DNA from: Xylocopa sonorina
Lineage: Eukaryota > Arthropoda > Insecta > Hymenoptera > Apidae
Assembly (NCBI RefSeq): GCF_050948175.1
Contig: NC_135201.1
Coordinates: 9,610,001 to 9,674,000, forward strand
Length of the DNA: 64,000 nucleotides
Reading direction: 5' to 3'
The position numbers and the translations under genes are program-made. Below the pieces are notes generated by a model. It was not told the origin of the DNA, did no database searches, and worked only from the letters and a program-made list of their open reading frames with translations. Below are positions 24,201-36,200 of the stretch, in pieces. Numbering within the stretch: the stretch's first letter is position 1; each line of letters begins with the position of its first letter.

Positions 24201-27200
24201 TTAATCGCATAACGACAGCATATATCAGAAATTGCGAAATTTTTAAATGGATAAATTCAATTTAAATTGAATTTTAGGAAGCTTCCAACGTTTCACTACG
24301 TGAAGACTTGAAGAAAGTAACGAATCAGAGACGAAAAGAGAGGAAAGGTGCAACGCAAGATTTGCAGTGGGGGTGGTATCTTCAATAAGCTCACGGATAG
24401 GAGGGTGGATTAATGCGGAGTACTTAATTGCATAACGACAGCATAAATAAGAAATTTCAATAGTTATAAACGAATAAATTAAATTGAATTTTACGGAGCT
24501 TCCAACGTTTGGCTATGGTTAAGACTTGAAGAAAGTAACGAGTCAGAGGCGAAAAGAGAGGAAAGGTGCAACGCGAGGTAGGCAGTAGGGGTGGTATCTC
24601 GAATAAGCGCACGGATGGGAGGGTGGATTATGTGCGGGCAGGTAGAAGAAAGGTGGAAACCGGTGCGGAGCGCGTGGTGAGGTCAAATGTCGGACGGTGC
24701 CCGAGGGCTCGCGTGCTCATCCCTCCTCCTGAGGCCTTCCGCGCCAGGTATTATCCTCCCTGTTGTTGGTCCACCCACGCGGACTAACCGGCCGCGTCAG
24801 CCGTGCCGCGGGGGAACGCGTGATGTAATTTCGACCTGGATCCCCGTGAATTTCTTTCCTTTCTGTTTGCCAGGGTATCTTTCAGGCCTCGCAGGCCAGG
24901 GATAACCTTAAGCGTTCGTTTAAAAGTGTTTGTAGGTCGATATAGATTTTACTTGAGAGTCGAGAGAAATCATTTTTACGAATACACATCCTATAGTGAT
25001 CGCAAATCACGATGATCAATCGCAAATCTGACGGAGAAAAAAAAGTGGACACTCGTATTAGGTATATACGTACTTCCTCGATGATTTACAGGGCTCGCTC
25101 GATCGCGTGCAATTATATTAAGCGGCCGTGCAATTACTCCCGCGAGCCGTTCGAACGGTTAATTGTCGCGTATCGTCGACAGGCTTAATTGAAACAGCCG
25201 CGTATCGTGGGAGCGTCTCTAAGCGAGAACGATGCAGGTTTTAGGGGGTGATCGGTTAAGGCGCCCCACCTGTGCGCTGGCGAAGAGCAGAAGCGACAGA
25301 GGGGAAGCCTCCAGTCGAATTAATTAAACCTTTGGTAGCCGTCGACCCGGGAGGATGATTATTAACCTCTTAATTAATTGCGCCGCCCACAAACCCTTGC
25401 TGTAGCCGCGTGTTCGTGTTTGATTGCAGACGGCCACATGATCAACACCAAGTGCTCGTCCTCGCACAACAGGCGGGCCCTCTGCTGCAAAATGTCCGTC
25501 GAGTTCGACAGGTTCCTGGACAGCGGCCGGAAGTGAGTACCCCGCTTCTTTAATTACTCTCATTTTGTTAATTGCAACTGTGAAACATGTTTGTAAACTA
25601 CATTCGCGGTGTCTATGTAGATTCGAATACTCTCGCATGCTTCGATTTCCATTTTTTCAAGCGGTTTACTTAAAATTAAAGAGATACGAGAAGCATCGCG
25701 TTAATTAGGTCGATGCGAGTTCCACACTCTCTTCGCTTTAATATCTCGTATATTAAGTACGATTTATCGAAATCGAAGAGGCGAGGAAGCTACAAGCGAG
25801 TCGAGATTAAAACATTCTTGAGAGGAAATTGCACCTTGGAAACCCAACTAAAAAGTTACGCGATATTTCACGAGGCTTCTCGATACATTTCGCCTCGACT
25901 GCACTTTTTAATTGCCCCGAGCAGGCCTCGGTGCAGCGAAAGCACGCTCTGCGAGGGGGAGCCCAGTACGCAGAAACACGAAAGGGCGATCGAGCCGCCA
26001 ACAGGTTGTTCATTTGTCCGATCCGAGGCCTCTCTCCGCGTGGAATAAACGCTTGAGTCTCCCACCCTTTGAACACGTTTATCTGATACGTCCAAGTTAG
26101 CCGATCCACGCGCTGCCAAATTTCATTTTGCTCTTTTTTCCTATTTTTTTTCGAGCCTGGTGAATCGCGATATACCTGGTCCTGCACCTGACGGTGCTTC
26201 GATAACGCTTTCGATATCGAGTCGATGCTCTGGAGAGCCGTAAGATCGCGATTCAGCGCGCTGAATCATTTTTATGAAAGGAACAAGTCGTACTTACTGC
26301 TGGTTTATTACTGCAGATTCTCAGAAAGTGGTTTCGCGAGTGTAATTACATTTGTACGAGAGTTTAACTATTATTGAGGCGATTATATCTGCGATCATCC
26401 GTATTTATTCGAGCATTCACGTTAGAATTAATAATTGTAACGTGCATGTCTGTGGTAATAACTGTTCGACGACTCGTTGGCTGGGAATGTATATACGTCC
26501 ACGGGACGATTAAGTCCCTACGTGGCGAGTTATTAAAAGGTTCCTCCACGTTGTTGGGTGAAAGTTTGATGGCGTCTCAGAGCGTGGGGAAATTGCTGTC
26601 TCTGTTAATTGTTTGCTTTTCCAGCGGTTTTTCGGGCATCGTTTGAAGTCCTCGCTAATGCACTGCGAGGGAGTCATTCTGTGGACGAAATTTATTTTGC
26701 TCCCGCTTTTTCTTCCGCGCTTCGTTTGCGCCCCCGTGCACCATTCACGCACGTGTGCAGTGAAATATTAGTGGTCGTGGAATTTCCGGGAAGGCGAACG
26801 GAATTCTTGGAATTTTACAAATTTCTAAGATAGAATACTTCGCTGATTTTTTAGTTAATTAATTTCAAACGAATCTACTCTACTTTTAGAATATTAGTAA
26901 AGTAGTAAGGGAACCAAGATGGCGATTTTTTCTTATCTTCTAGCTTCTCGATATTTCTCATCATTCTTCAGAAAATGTTGTGTAGATTCTTCTTGCATTT
27001 TTGATATTTCATCGAAGTGACAGCACGTTTACTGAATGCGAAAGGAAAAGCGAGGAGTTGGAACACCCTGGACAGAAACCGTTTGCGGTGGCTCGATTGA
27101 AATGTTATTGCTGCCGCTTGACCGTCGAAAATTCGTGTTTGAATAGGGCGCAGCGCGATCGCGCGCGTCAAAATATTATCCTCGGCTAGAAAAAACACTC

Positions 27201-30200
27201 CTAATGGGCCGTCATCGTCGCGAACCAATTACCGTGTCTCGAGCCTCGTCTTCACGTTACTCCAAACGACTCCTCCTTTCTATTTACCTTCGACCTCGCA
27301 CGAGGACATCCCTCGAAACTTTCGTTCCCTCGCTTTTTCACGATCCTACTGGAAATCTATAAAGTATCGACGATCGAAGTGATCGATGGAAATCGAGTGG
27401 AAAAATGGATCTATCGAAGAGACACGGGAAAATTTCGAGAAAATGAGAGGAGAAGTGGATTGCTCGAGCGTCGAAGAGGGCAACGACAGCGCTTCCGGTT
27501 TCTGCGAGGCAGGCGGCTCTGGTTTTTCCCATAACAATCCCTCGTCGGCCACTTACGCGTGTTTACGTGAAACGCGTAAACCAGCGCACCGACGATGTAA
27601 CCACGATAAGTAGGAAGATCAAAGAGCAACTACAAGATCCTTGCCCTCCACTGAGACGGACGGAAGAGGGAGGGACAGAGAGGGACAACTAAGGGGAACA
27701 CGGTGTAATTGCAGCTGTTAATCTGACTACGGAAAGGCCATTAACGTATCCGCCTGTACGTGTTTCTTCATCGAATAAGATCGCTGTAGTTCGAAGAAAC
27801 AGGCTAACGACGTTTTTATAGCACTCTATTGAAGATGATGCTATAACATAATTCCATCCAAGTTTCTACTATAATACATTCTCAAATCCTTTGGCGATCA
27901 TTACAATTTAAAACGATCCTCGTACAACTAAGAGTTCAAGATCGACCAAGGAAGAATTCTTATAATGCTGCTTGCAGCGACTAAACCAGAAACATTACCT
28001 CCTCGTTCGAAAAACTATTTATCTCGTCGAGAGATGTCGAGTGGATAAAAAAAATGAAGAAACGTAAGCAAACCGAAGAGCTGCAGAAAAATATTTGATC
28101 TAACCCAGGTTTCCCACAGGAGCCGAAAACCCGCCTCTCCCCCCCCCCCCCCCCCTACTCTCGACGTCAAGTATCCTCGCAGAGAGAAAGAGAGACACCC
28201 ATCGTCCTCTTGAGGGACCAATCTCGAGCTGCAGCTCGCTATTTAGAGCCTCCTCGAGGTTCCTCCAGTATTCCCCGGAGTGGACGTCTAATTGGCCTCC
28301 CTTTCGGCGTCCCTTTGACCGGCCACCGGGGGCACACGTGCTCCCGATCGACCGCGCGGCTCTCCCTATACACCAGGCGAATCCTTTTGTGTCCTCTTTG
28401 AGGAAAGTCCACAATACGCGGCGGCGAGGGACGAAGAACGGCGCGCAGGACTCGCCGTGAGCGTTGGTGGACGACGAGGGATTAAGCTGCGGGGCTGAGA
28501 GGAGGAGGAGAAGGAGAGGGCGCACCAGCTGGGCCCTGCAGATGGAGATGGAGACGATTCAATCATCCCTCCTCTCGCTCTTTACCATTCCGCTCTCCAC
28601 GGCGGTCGACGAAGGTGGTGGAGAAAGAGGGACGGCCCAAGGAGAGTGTCTCGGATGTCACATGCGGGTCTGCTCCCTCCTCAGGCCCCGTTCCATCGCT
28701 GGCTGGACGCCTCTTCCTCGGGATCCTCTTCCTCTTGTTCCTCCCGGAACCCTTCTTCTCTTCCTCCTCCTCTCGCTCGTCCGCCCCGCGACCGTTCGCT
28801 TTCTTTCGCCTCTCGACGTGTAGTTTAATCCTCGTTTTTAGTTTCATGCGCCCTCCTGCGTGTGCTCTTGAACACCACCACCCTTGGATCGCGTTTGGAT
28901 TGTACTTAGGGTGGGGTGAGAGCGGTGGTTGATTTACTGCGGGACAGGGATGGTCGCATGTGGTGGTCTTCGGTTGGTTATCGGAAAGCCCGCGTTTTTA
29001 TTGGATTATGCCGGATATTTGTCGTCGCAACACTCGGAGATGATTTGTGGGGCCATTGATGTTTCCTTCCTTGGTTCTTGATTCTTTTTTCCTCTCTTTT
29101 CGAGGGTTGAGAGAGCCTTAGAATTGTTGCAGCTGCGTCTGCTCGTATACAATCTCCCAATATTAATTTGAAATTTTTCAATCTCACTTTATACAAAATA
29201 ATCTGCTCTCTGTTAAAAACAGATTTCGACTGCGAGCAGTGTCTGCTATTTAACTTCTGAGAGCGTCGAACATAAATAAAAGGTACTGCAGTGTCTCTCG
29301 CAATGAATTCCGTTCGACTTCCGGTCCCAAGGCTCGATCGCATCATCTTGCCAGCTCTGCACGGCTGAATCGCGGCAATTATCGTGAATCGTTGGGCGAT
29401 GCTTCGATACTTTTTACTCGAGCAGCACTCTCAGCGTGCAGAGCTCCGTTGAAAGCCCGGGGACGACTTATCACCCGGTTAAATTATCGCCCAGGCCGTC
29501 GTCTCGCGCTCGTCCAATTATGCGAGCGTTCCGCGCGGACCTCAGATCTGTCCTATCGATAAAAGTGCAGCGAGCGCCGCGAATTTATGGAATTCCGCGC
29601 GGCGCGCTACTATTTACGAGCCTCCATCGTCCTCTCGGCGATACAGATTTCGCGCGACTCAACGCCGCGGAACGGGCCATCGTTCCGCGATACTTTGCGA
29701 CGTGGAACGGAAACGGGCACGTTAAGCAACCCGTTTCTACGCCACCACGAATCGCTCGACGGTTTTTTGAAACCAATCAGATGAAATTTCCATCGATTTC
29801 GTTCCGCTTCTTATTCAAATGTTGCAACTTTATAGAGATTCAGTTGGATGTTTTTCGTCGAGGATTATATTCGCCAAAGGCATCCTGAAGAATTTTGCAA
29901 ACCATCGACCACGTTAACCAGATCGTTTCTACGCTACGACCAATCGCCTGACGATTTTTTGATACCAATCAGATGAAATTTCCTTCGATTTCGTTTCGGT
30001 TCTTATTCAAATGTTGCAACTTTATAGAGATTCAGTTGGATGTTTTTCGTCGAGGATTATGTTCGCTGGAGGCATCTTGAAGAATCTTAAACTTTTACTT
30101 TGCAAACCATCGACTGCGTTAATCAGATCGTTTCTATGCTACGACCAATCGCCTGACGATTTTTCGAAACCAACCAGATGAAATTTTCTTCGATTTTGTT

Positions 30201-33200
30201 TTGATTCTCTATTCAAATGTTGCAACTTTATAGAGATTCAGTTGGATGTATTTCGTCGAGGATTATGTTCGCTCGAGGCGTCTTGGAGAATTTTAAACTT
30301 TTGCTTTGCAATTTGAATAGCGAACTACGGTATTTTCTAACTGTTGCTGGAATATATTAATTCTGAGAATCGTTGAGAGACAATTTGAATCGCATCGGGT
30401 GTTGATCTCCCGTGGAATCGGAATTTTCCATGAAATCGTGGCGATTTTCGATCTCGACTGGGCAGCGATCGTCGACTTTCATTGACGCCCAAGGATCCAC
30501 GGAATTGTAATTCGTAGTACGTTTCTTCTGATGGTCGGCCGCGGTTGGACGCGCGCATAAAGCCTTTTTTACGCGTGGCGATCGCGGGCACGTGAGCGGA
30601 ATCCAACGAGGCTGACGGGGTACGCGACCAGCAAACGGAATCGAGTTAATCGTGTCCCGAATCGATCCGTTCATTCGCCATCGATCCGCTCCGGGACATT
30701 GTGCCTCGACCTCATTTCGTTCGCCACTTTTTTCTCCCCGTGGATCGCCTCGGTTTTGCTTTCGCCAGATTCAATGGTCTGCTCGCGAACTTGACAAAAT
30801 CGTTCCAAGTTAATCACCAAACCCCACCTGTTACCACCTCGAGCGACGAATTTCCTTACACGAAATGCTCTTCCACTCGTTAAAGAAACTTACAAAGATT
30901 TTTTTCCTAATCTTTTCGCCAGATTCAATGGTCTGTCCACTTCCTTGAAAATCGTTCGAAGTTAATCACCGCAATCGTCTCGAGCGATGAGTTTACTCGC
31001 GCGAAATACCTTTACGCTCATTAGAGAAACTCAAGAAGATTCTTTTCGTAATTTTTACAGTTGAAAAAATCGCTCGAGAGAGGTTGGATCGCGCTCGACG
31101 CGTCGCCAAGTGAAAGCAGGACTCCAGTCGGTATTTTTCACCCCCGTGGGGGAGGTTCTGGACAAATTTCGAGACGAGCTTGTCCGCGCGAAACGTATCG
31201 GCGTCCCCGTTGCCGTTCGTCCATTGTTGCGACTCAAGAAGATTCTTTTCGTAATTTTTACAGTTGAAAAAATCGCTCGAGAGAGGTTGGATCGCGCTCG
31301 ACGCGTCGCCAAGTGAAAGCAGGACTCCAGTCGGTATTTTTCACCCCCGTGGGGGAGGTTCTGGACAAATTTCGAGGCGAGCTTGTCCGCGCGAAACGTA
31401 TCGGCGTCCCCGTTGCCGTTCGTCCATTGTTGCTGGGCTCTCCATAGAATTTTAGATCGGTAACGACGATACTGATGATTTATAGGTGGAAGCGTATCGC
31501 GGTGCCCCGCTCTCGTGGCCGGTGAAAGGATCAGCAAGCCGGTTGACGAGGAGCGTGCGGCATTTCAGGTTGTCTTATCGCGTTTCAGCCGGGCTAACCG
31601 CGGTTTGCACAGCGATACCTGTATCGCGTCGTTCAAACAACGCGGTCGAAACCTCGCCCATCCCTCGACTGTAACCCTCGATTAGTCGTTTGTCTCGTTG
31701 CTTTCCTCCTCGCGGCTCGAAATTCGACGGAAATGGATATGAACCGTAGAAACGCTCTGGCACGAAATCGTTCGATAACGACGGTACGCTGTTATCTGCG
31801 CGTGTCAATATTTAACGATGGGATCTAGGAAAAGAAAATTCATTTCTGTCTTAGTATATCTTCTGGCGTTACTGCGACAGAAGACATAATCGGTATAAAT
31901 AGAGTACGTGGAACAGGCGTGTATGGTTAGAAGCAGCAAACGCGATCGGAATAAGTAGAGCAAAGACGATCAGTAAACACCTAGCAAGGATGAGGATTGC
32001 AAGGATCTCTTATTTTATTACATAGTTCAAAATCTTGATCGATTTCAAGCATTGTATTTTAAACACACGTGTTCGTCGCATTTAAATGTAAATACTCTAG
32101 TTTATTATCCTAGAAACGTAATAGTTTCTCGATGGAGGACCAATCGATTTCAAGCATTTTATTAAAAAAATGTGTTTATCGCATTTAAATATTGTCACTC
32201 TCGTTTATTATCGTAGAAACGTAACAGTTTCCTGACGGAGGACCCGTCGATTTCAAGCATTTTATTAAACACACGTGTTCATCGCATTTAAATGTAGCTA
32301 CTCTCGTTTATTATCCTAGAAACGTAACAGTTTCCTGACGGAGGACCCATCGATTTCAAGCATTTTATTAAAAAAATGTGTTTATCGCATTTAAATATCG
32401 TTACTCTCGTTTATTATCATAGAAACGTAACAGTTTCCTGACGGATGGTCCATCGAAGGTCCCTAGAGTCCTCTCGCCTGCGAAGGATATCCCGCGTGGC
32501 CGCAATTACGGTGGAAACCGGCAAAAAACTTGCACCGCTGCTGGACACGGAGTCCCTCGCGAACGGTGAACGGCTCGCGTGACTTAGTATTACGCATACA
32601 CCGAGGGCAGAGCCCGTAATGCCGCATAATAAGCGTTTAGGGGACGCGAGCCTCCCCTTTCTCTTCCTCGCGGCGCAGCAATCGGTCCCGCGTTCGCCGT
32701 TCCTCGACCGTTGCTCTGGCTTCGACCAGGCGACGCTTCGCTAACGATCGTGTCGTTATTAAATATCGATCATCGCTGGACGACGCCGGGGTGCGCGTCA
32801 ATCGAGTTCGCCAGTGATAATGGGGTGCGTGCATGGGGTTGATCGAACGCTCGAGACGCTGCAGGAATTCATTATGCGGGTTTTCGGGTCCTCTTTACTC
32901 ATTCTATCGACGTTGAACTTGTCGATGATCGTGGAAAGTGTTCACTAGTTGTGCTTCCTATTTTCTTTTGCAGATGATGGTCAGTTTGGTAGGTTTACTA
33001 AAAGCACTCATTGAAATTAAGTTCGTTACGTTTTTCTTATAACTTCTCTTACACTTCTCATTGAAATTTCCTCTGTTAAAGAACGGAGTAGATCTCGCGA
33101 TGGACCATGATTAGTTCACTCATTGCACTCATTGAAATTAAGTTCTTGTGAAAGTATAATATAAATACTGATTGTATACACAAACATTAAGCTCCATTAC

Positions 33201-36200
33201 GTTTTTCTTATAACTTCTTTCGTACTTCTCATCGAAATTTTCTCTGATAAAGAATGGAATAGATCTGGCGATGGACCAGGGGATGCGAAACAGTCGAGGC
33301 GTAACTCAGCGCATCAAAGTTGCTCTTAGCAGTACACGGTTGCGTTCCCCGGTGGCGGACGTATCGGTGAACGAGACGACGGCTCCTTCGCCGTCTACGT
33401 GATACGAATTCGGTGATCCGATGGCGTTCCCGGAATCTGTTTCCTGGGGAGAATATTATTTCTCCGGCCGAAACACGGGGGAAGGAAAAAGGACGGGGAA
33501 GGGTTATAAAACACACGAACACGCCGGGGAATTGTTCACGTAGGATGGTACTGGCCGTTCGCCAGTGTCGCCTTTTGTTCCTGGCTGCACGCGACTAGCC
33601 TCTCGACTCGACGCGCGTCGCAGAAATGCTAATGTCTTGTAGGAATGCGCCTCTGGTGCTCCTCCAAAGACGTTTCCGTCGGCTCGAGAACATCGTTCTT
33701 CCTTCCTCGCCAATTTTTTTTATTCTTTCCTCTTCTCTTGGGGTGCAATTTCTAAGGTGAAACTTTGGGTTAATAGAGTCGCGAGTTTTCATCTCTGATA
33801 GTTTGTTGCTGTGGTATTCTTTAGATGACGCATGGTTTTGCGATTGAATATGGCTGGAGAACACCGTTCTTCCTTCCTCGCTAATTTTTTTTAGCCTTTC
33901 TTCTTCTCCTGGGGTGCAATTTCTAAGGTGAAACTTTGGGTTAATTGAGTCGCGAGTTTTCATCTCTGATAGTTTGTTGCTGTGGTATTCTTTAGATGAC
34001 GCATGGTTTTGCGATTGAATATGGCTGGAGAACACCGTTCTTCCTTCCTCGCCAATTTTTTTTATTCTTTCCTCTTCTCTTGGGGTGCAATTTCTAAGGT
34101 GAAACTTTGGGTTAATTGAGTCGCGAGTTTTCATCTCTGATAGTTTGTTGCTGTGGTATTCTTTAGATGGCAGATGGTTTTGCGATCGAATATGGCTGGA
34201 GAACACAGTTCTTCCTTCCTTGCGAATTTCTTTTATTCTTTTCTCCTTCTTTTGGGGTGCAATTTCAAAAGTGGAACTTTGGGTTAATTGAGTCACGAGT
34301 TTTCATCTTTGATAGTTTGTTGCTGTGGTATTCTTTAGATGGCGTATCGAGAGATAGTTTAATCGATGGTGGAAATTTCCGTTCGACAAATATTTGCAGC
34401 GTTCGACGAGATAGTAGGATACGTATTGTTTCGCGCGGGAGCTCGAGGATCGATCGTTTAATCGATTTGACCCGACGTGCTCGCAGCCAATTGATTTAGA
34501 TGACGCTGCTCCGTTGGCCCGTGAGCCTCGCGGCTCGAATCGATCGTTGCGTAACCCATGTCGAAATTAATGCTGGTGCACTGTGGCGTCCAGTACAGTG
34601 TGCCCTACATATCTCTTCGTATCTCGTTCTCTTACGCTCTTAACACTCTTTATACCTTTTCATCAGCAGTAAAATTTCCCATCTCTTAGTTTCAAAAAAA
34701 AAGTTCAGATCGACTTGCGTTTTTCTCAAAAGAATTGAATTTTTCGATTAGAAAGAAAGTGTACGTTCCAGGGTTGTATAGTAAAATCTCGAGACGAGGC
34801 ATCCTTGAAACCATTCGTCGCTCACGTGGGGCTGCACTTTCCTATCTCGCAATTTCAGAAGAAATTTCAGATCGATTCGAGTCTTTTTCAAAAGAATTGA
34901 ATTTTCGATTTAAAAGAAGGTATGTTTCAGGGTTGCATCGTAACATCTCGAGACGAGGCATCCTCGAAACCATTCGTCGCTCACGTGGGACTGTACTTTC
35001 CCCAAATTTCAGATCGACTCGCGTCTTTCTTAAAAGAATTGAATTTTCGATTAAAAAGAAAGTATACGTTTCAGGGTTGTATGGTAAAATTTCGAGACGA
35101 GGCATCCTCGAAACGATTCGTCGCGCGCTCGATGTCACGTGGGGCTGCACTTGTTCAGGAACGACGCGAGTGCGTGTCGCCATTTGCAGATCCGCGGCCG
35201 ATGCACGCGGCTCCCCGTGCACTCTCCTCTATGCACCGAAAACTGGTTTGCACCTGATACCGGCTTCGCGATCGAATGACGCGTTTCAATGCGCCTACCG
35301 ATCCCCTCCCACCCGCCACCTCTTCTTTCTCCTCTTCTTAACCCCCGACGAGCTGTGCCCGCGTTTCTTTTACTCCTTTTCTTCCGCCTCTTTTTCGTCC
35401 CCCACCACGGTTGCTCCTTTTTCCACCGTTCACAAAGATCACGCGAGCCCTCCGTCTCTCGACCCTTTGATTTATTTTCTGCGAAACCGCCCCGATGAAT
35501 TCGACCGTTGGACGCTCGAAAGGACACTGGACGATGCTGGTGTACGCTCGCGTTGTCGAGGTCTGGGATAAAATGTGGATCAGATCCTGGCTACGATCAA
35601 TTATGGATTCTAAACACATCTTACCTTTAATTGTCGCTTTGATTGATCATCAGAAAGGCTTTGCGTACTCTGATATCCTTAAAAACGTCTTGGATAACCA
35701 AATAACTAGTCTATTTGTTTTTATGTTGCGCTCGCGTTGACGAGGTCTGGGATAAAATGTGGATCAGATCCTGGCTACGATCAATTATGGATTCTAAACA
35801 CATCTTACTTTTAATTGTCGCTTTGATTGATCATCAGAACGGCTTTGCGTACTCTGATATCCTTAAAAACGTCTTGGATAACCAAATAAGTAGTCTATTT
35901 GTTTTTAGTGATCGCAAAATGGGTCGTGTTTCGTTTCGAACCATCGCTTTCTCGTTCAGTGTCGCAACGGTTTGCAGCGTTTGCGAAATCGGCTCCGCTC
36001 CATAAACAAATCGCGGCGCTATCAGCGTCGAATAGACGCGCGGTTTAATAGCCGCGGCGAGGGTCGTTCGTTCGGGCCAGCTGGTAGAGCAGATCGAGGA
36101 GCAGGCGAACTTTCTTGTGGTATCCGGCGAATCGCTCGCAGGACACCAACCGTGAAATCGTTAAACGTCCTGCCGCTAGTTTTCCTCTACACGCGTGCTT

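Noticed and set aside
28100..28900. Overlapping frames of 95-140 codons on both strands in GC-rich DNA
   Set aside because: Low-complexity Ser/Arg/Leu-rich frames caused by GC and CT-rich composition around a C17 run.
34735..35571. 278-codon plus-strand frame
   Set aside because: Covers a tandem array and then CpG-rich intron. Repeats of SRRGILETIRRSRG come from the array, and the rest has no domain.
36074..36110. GGGCCAGCTGGTAGAGCAG resembles the 5' half of a tRNA
   Set aside because: No matching B-box, anticodon stem or acceptor 3' strand follows within 80 nt.
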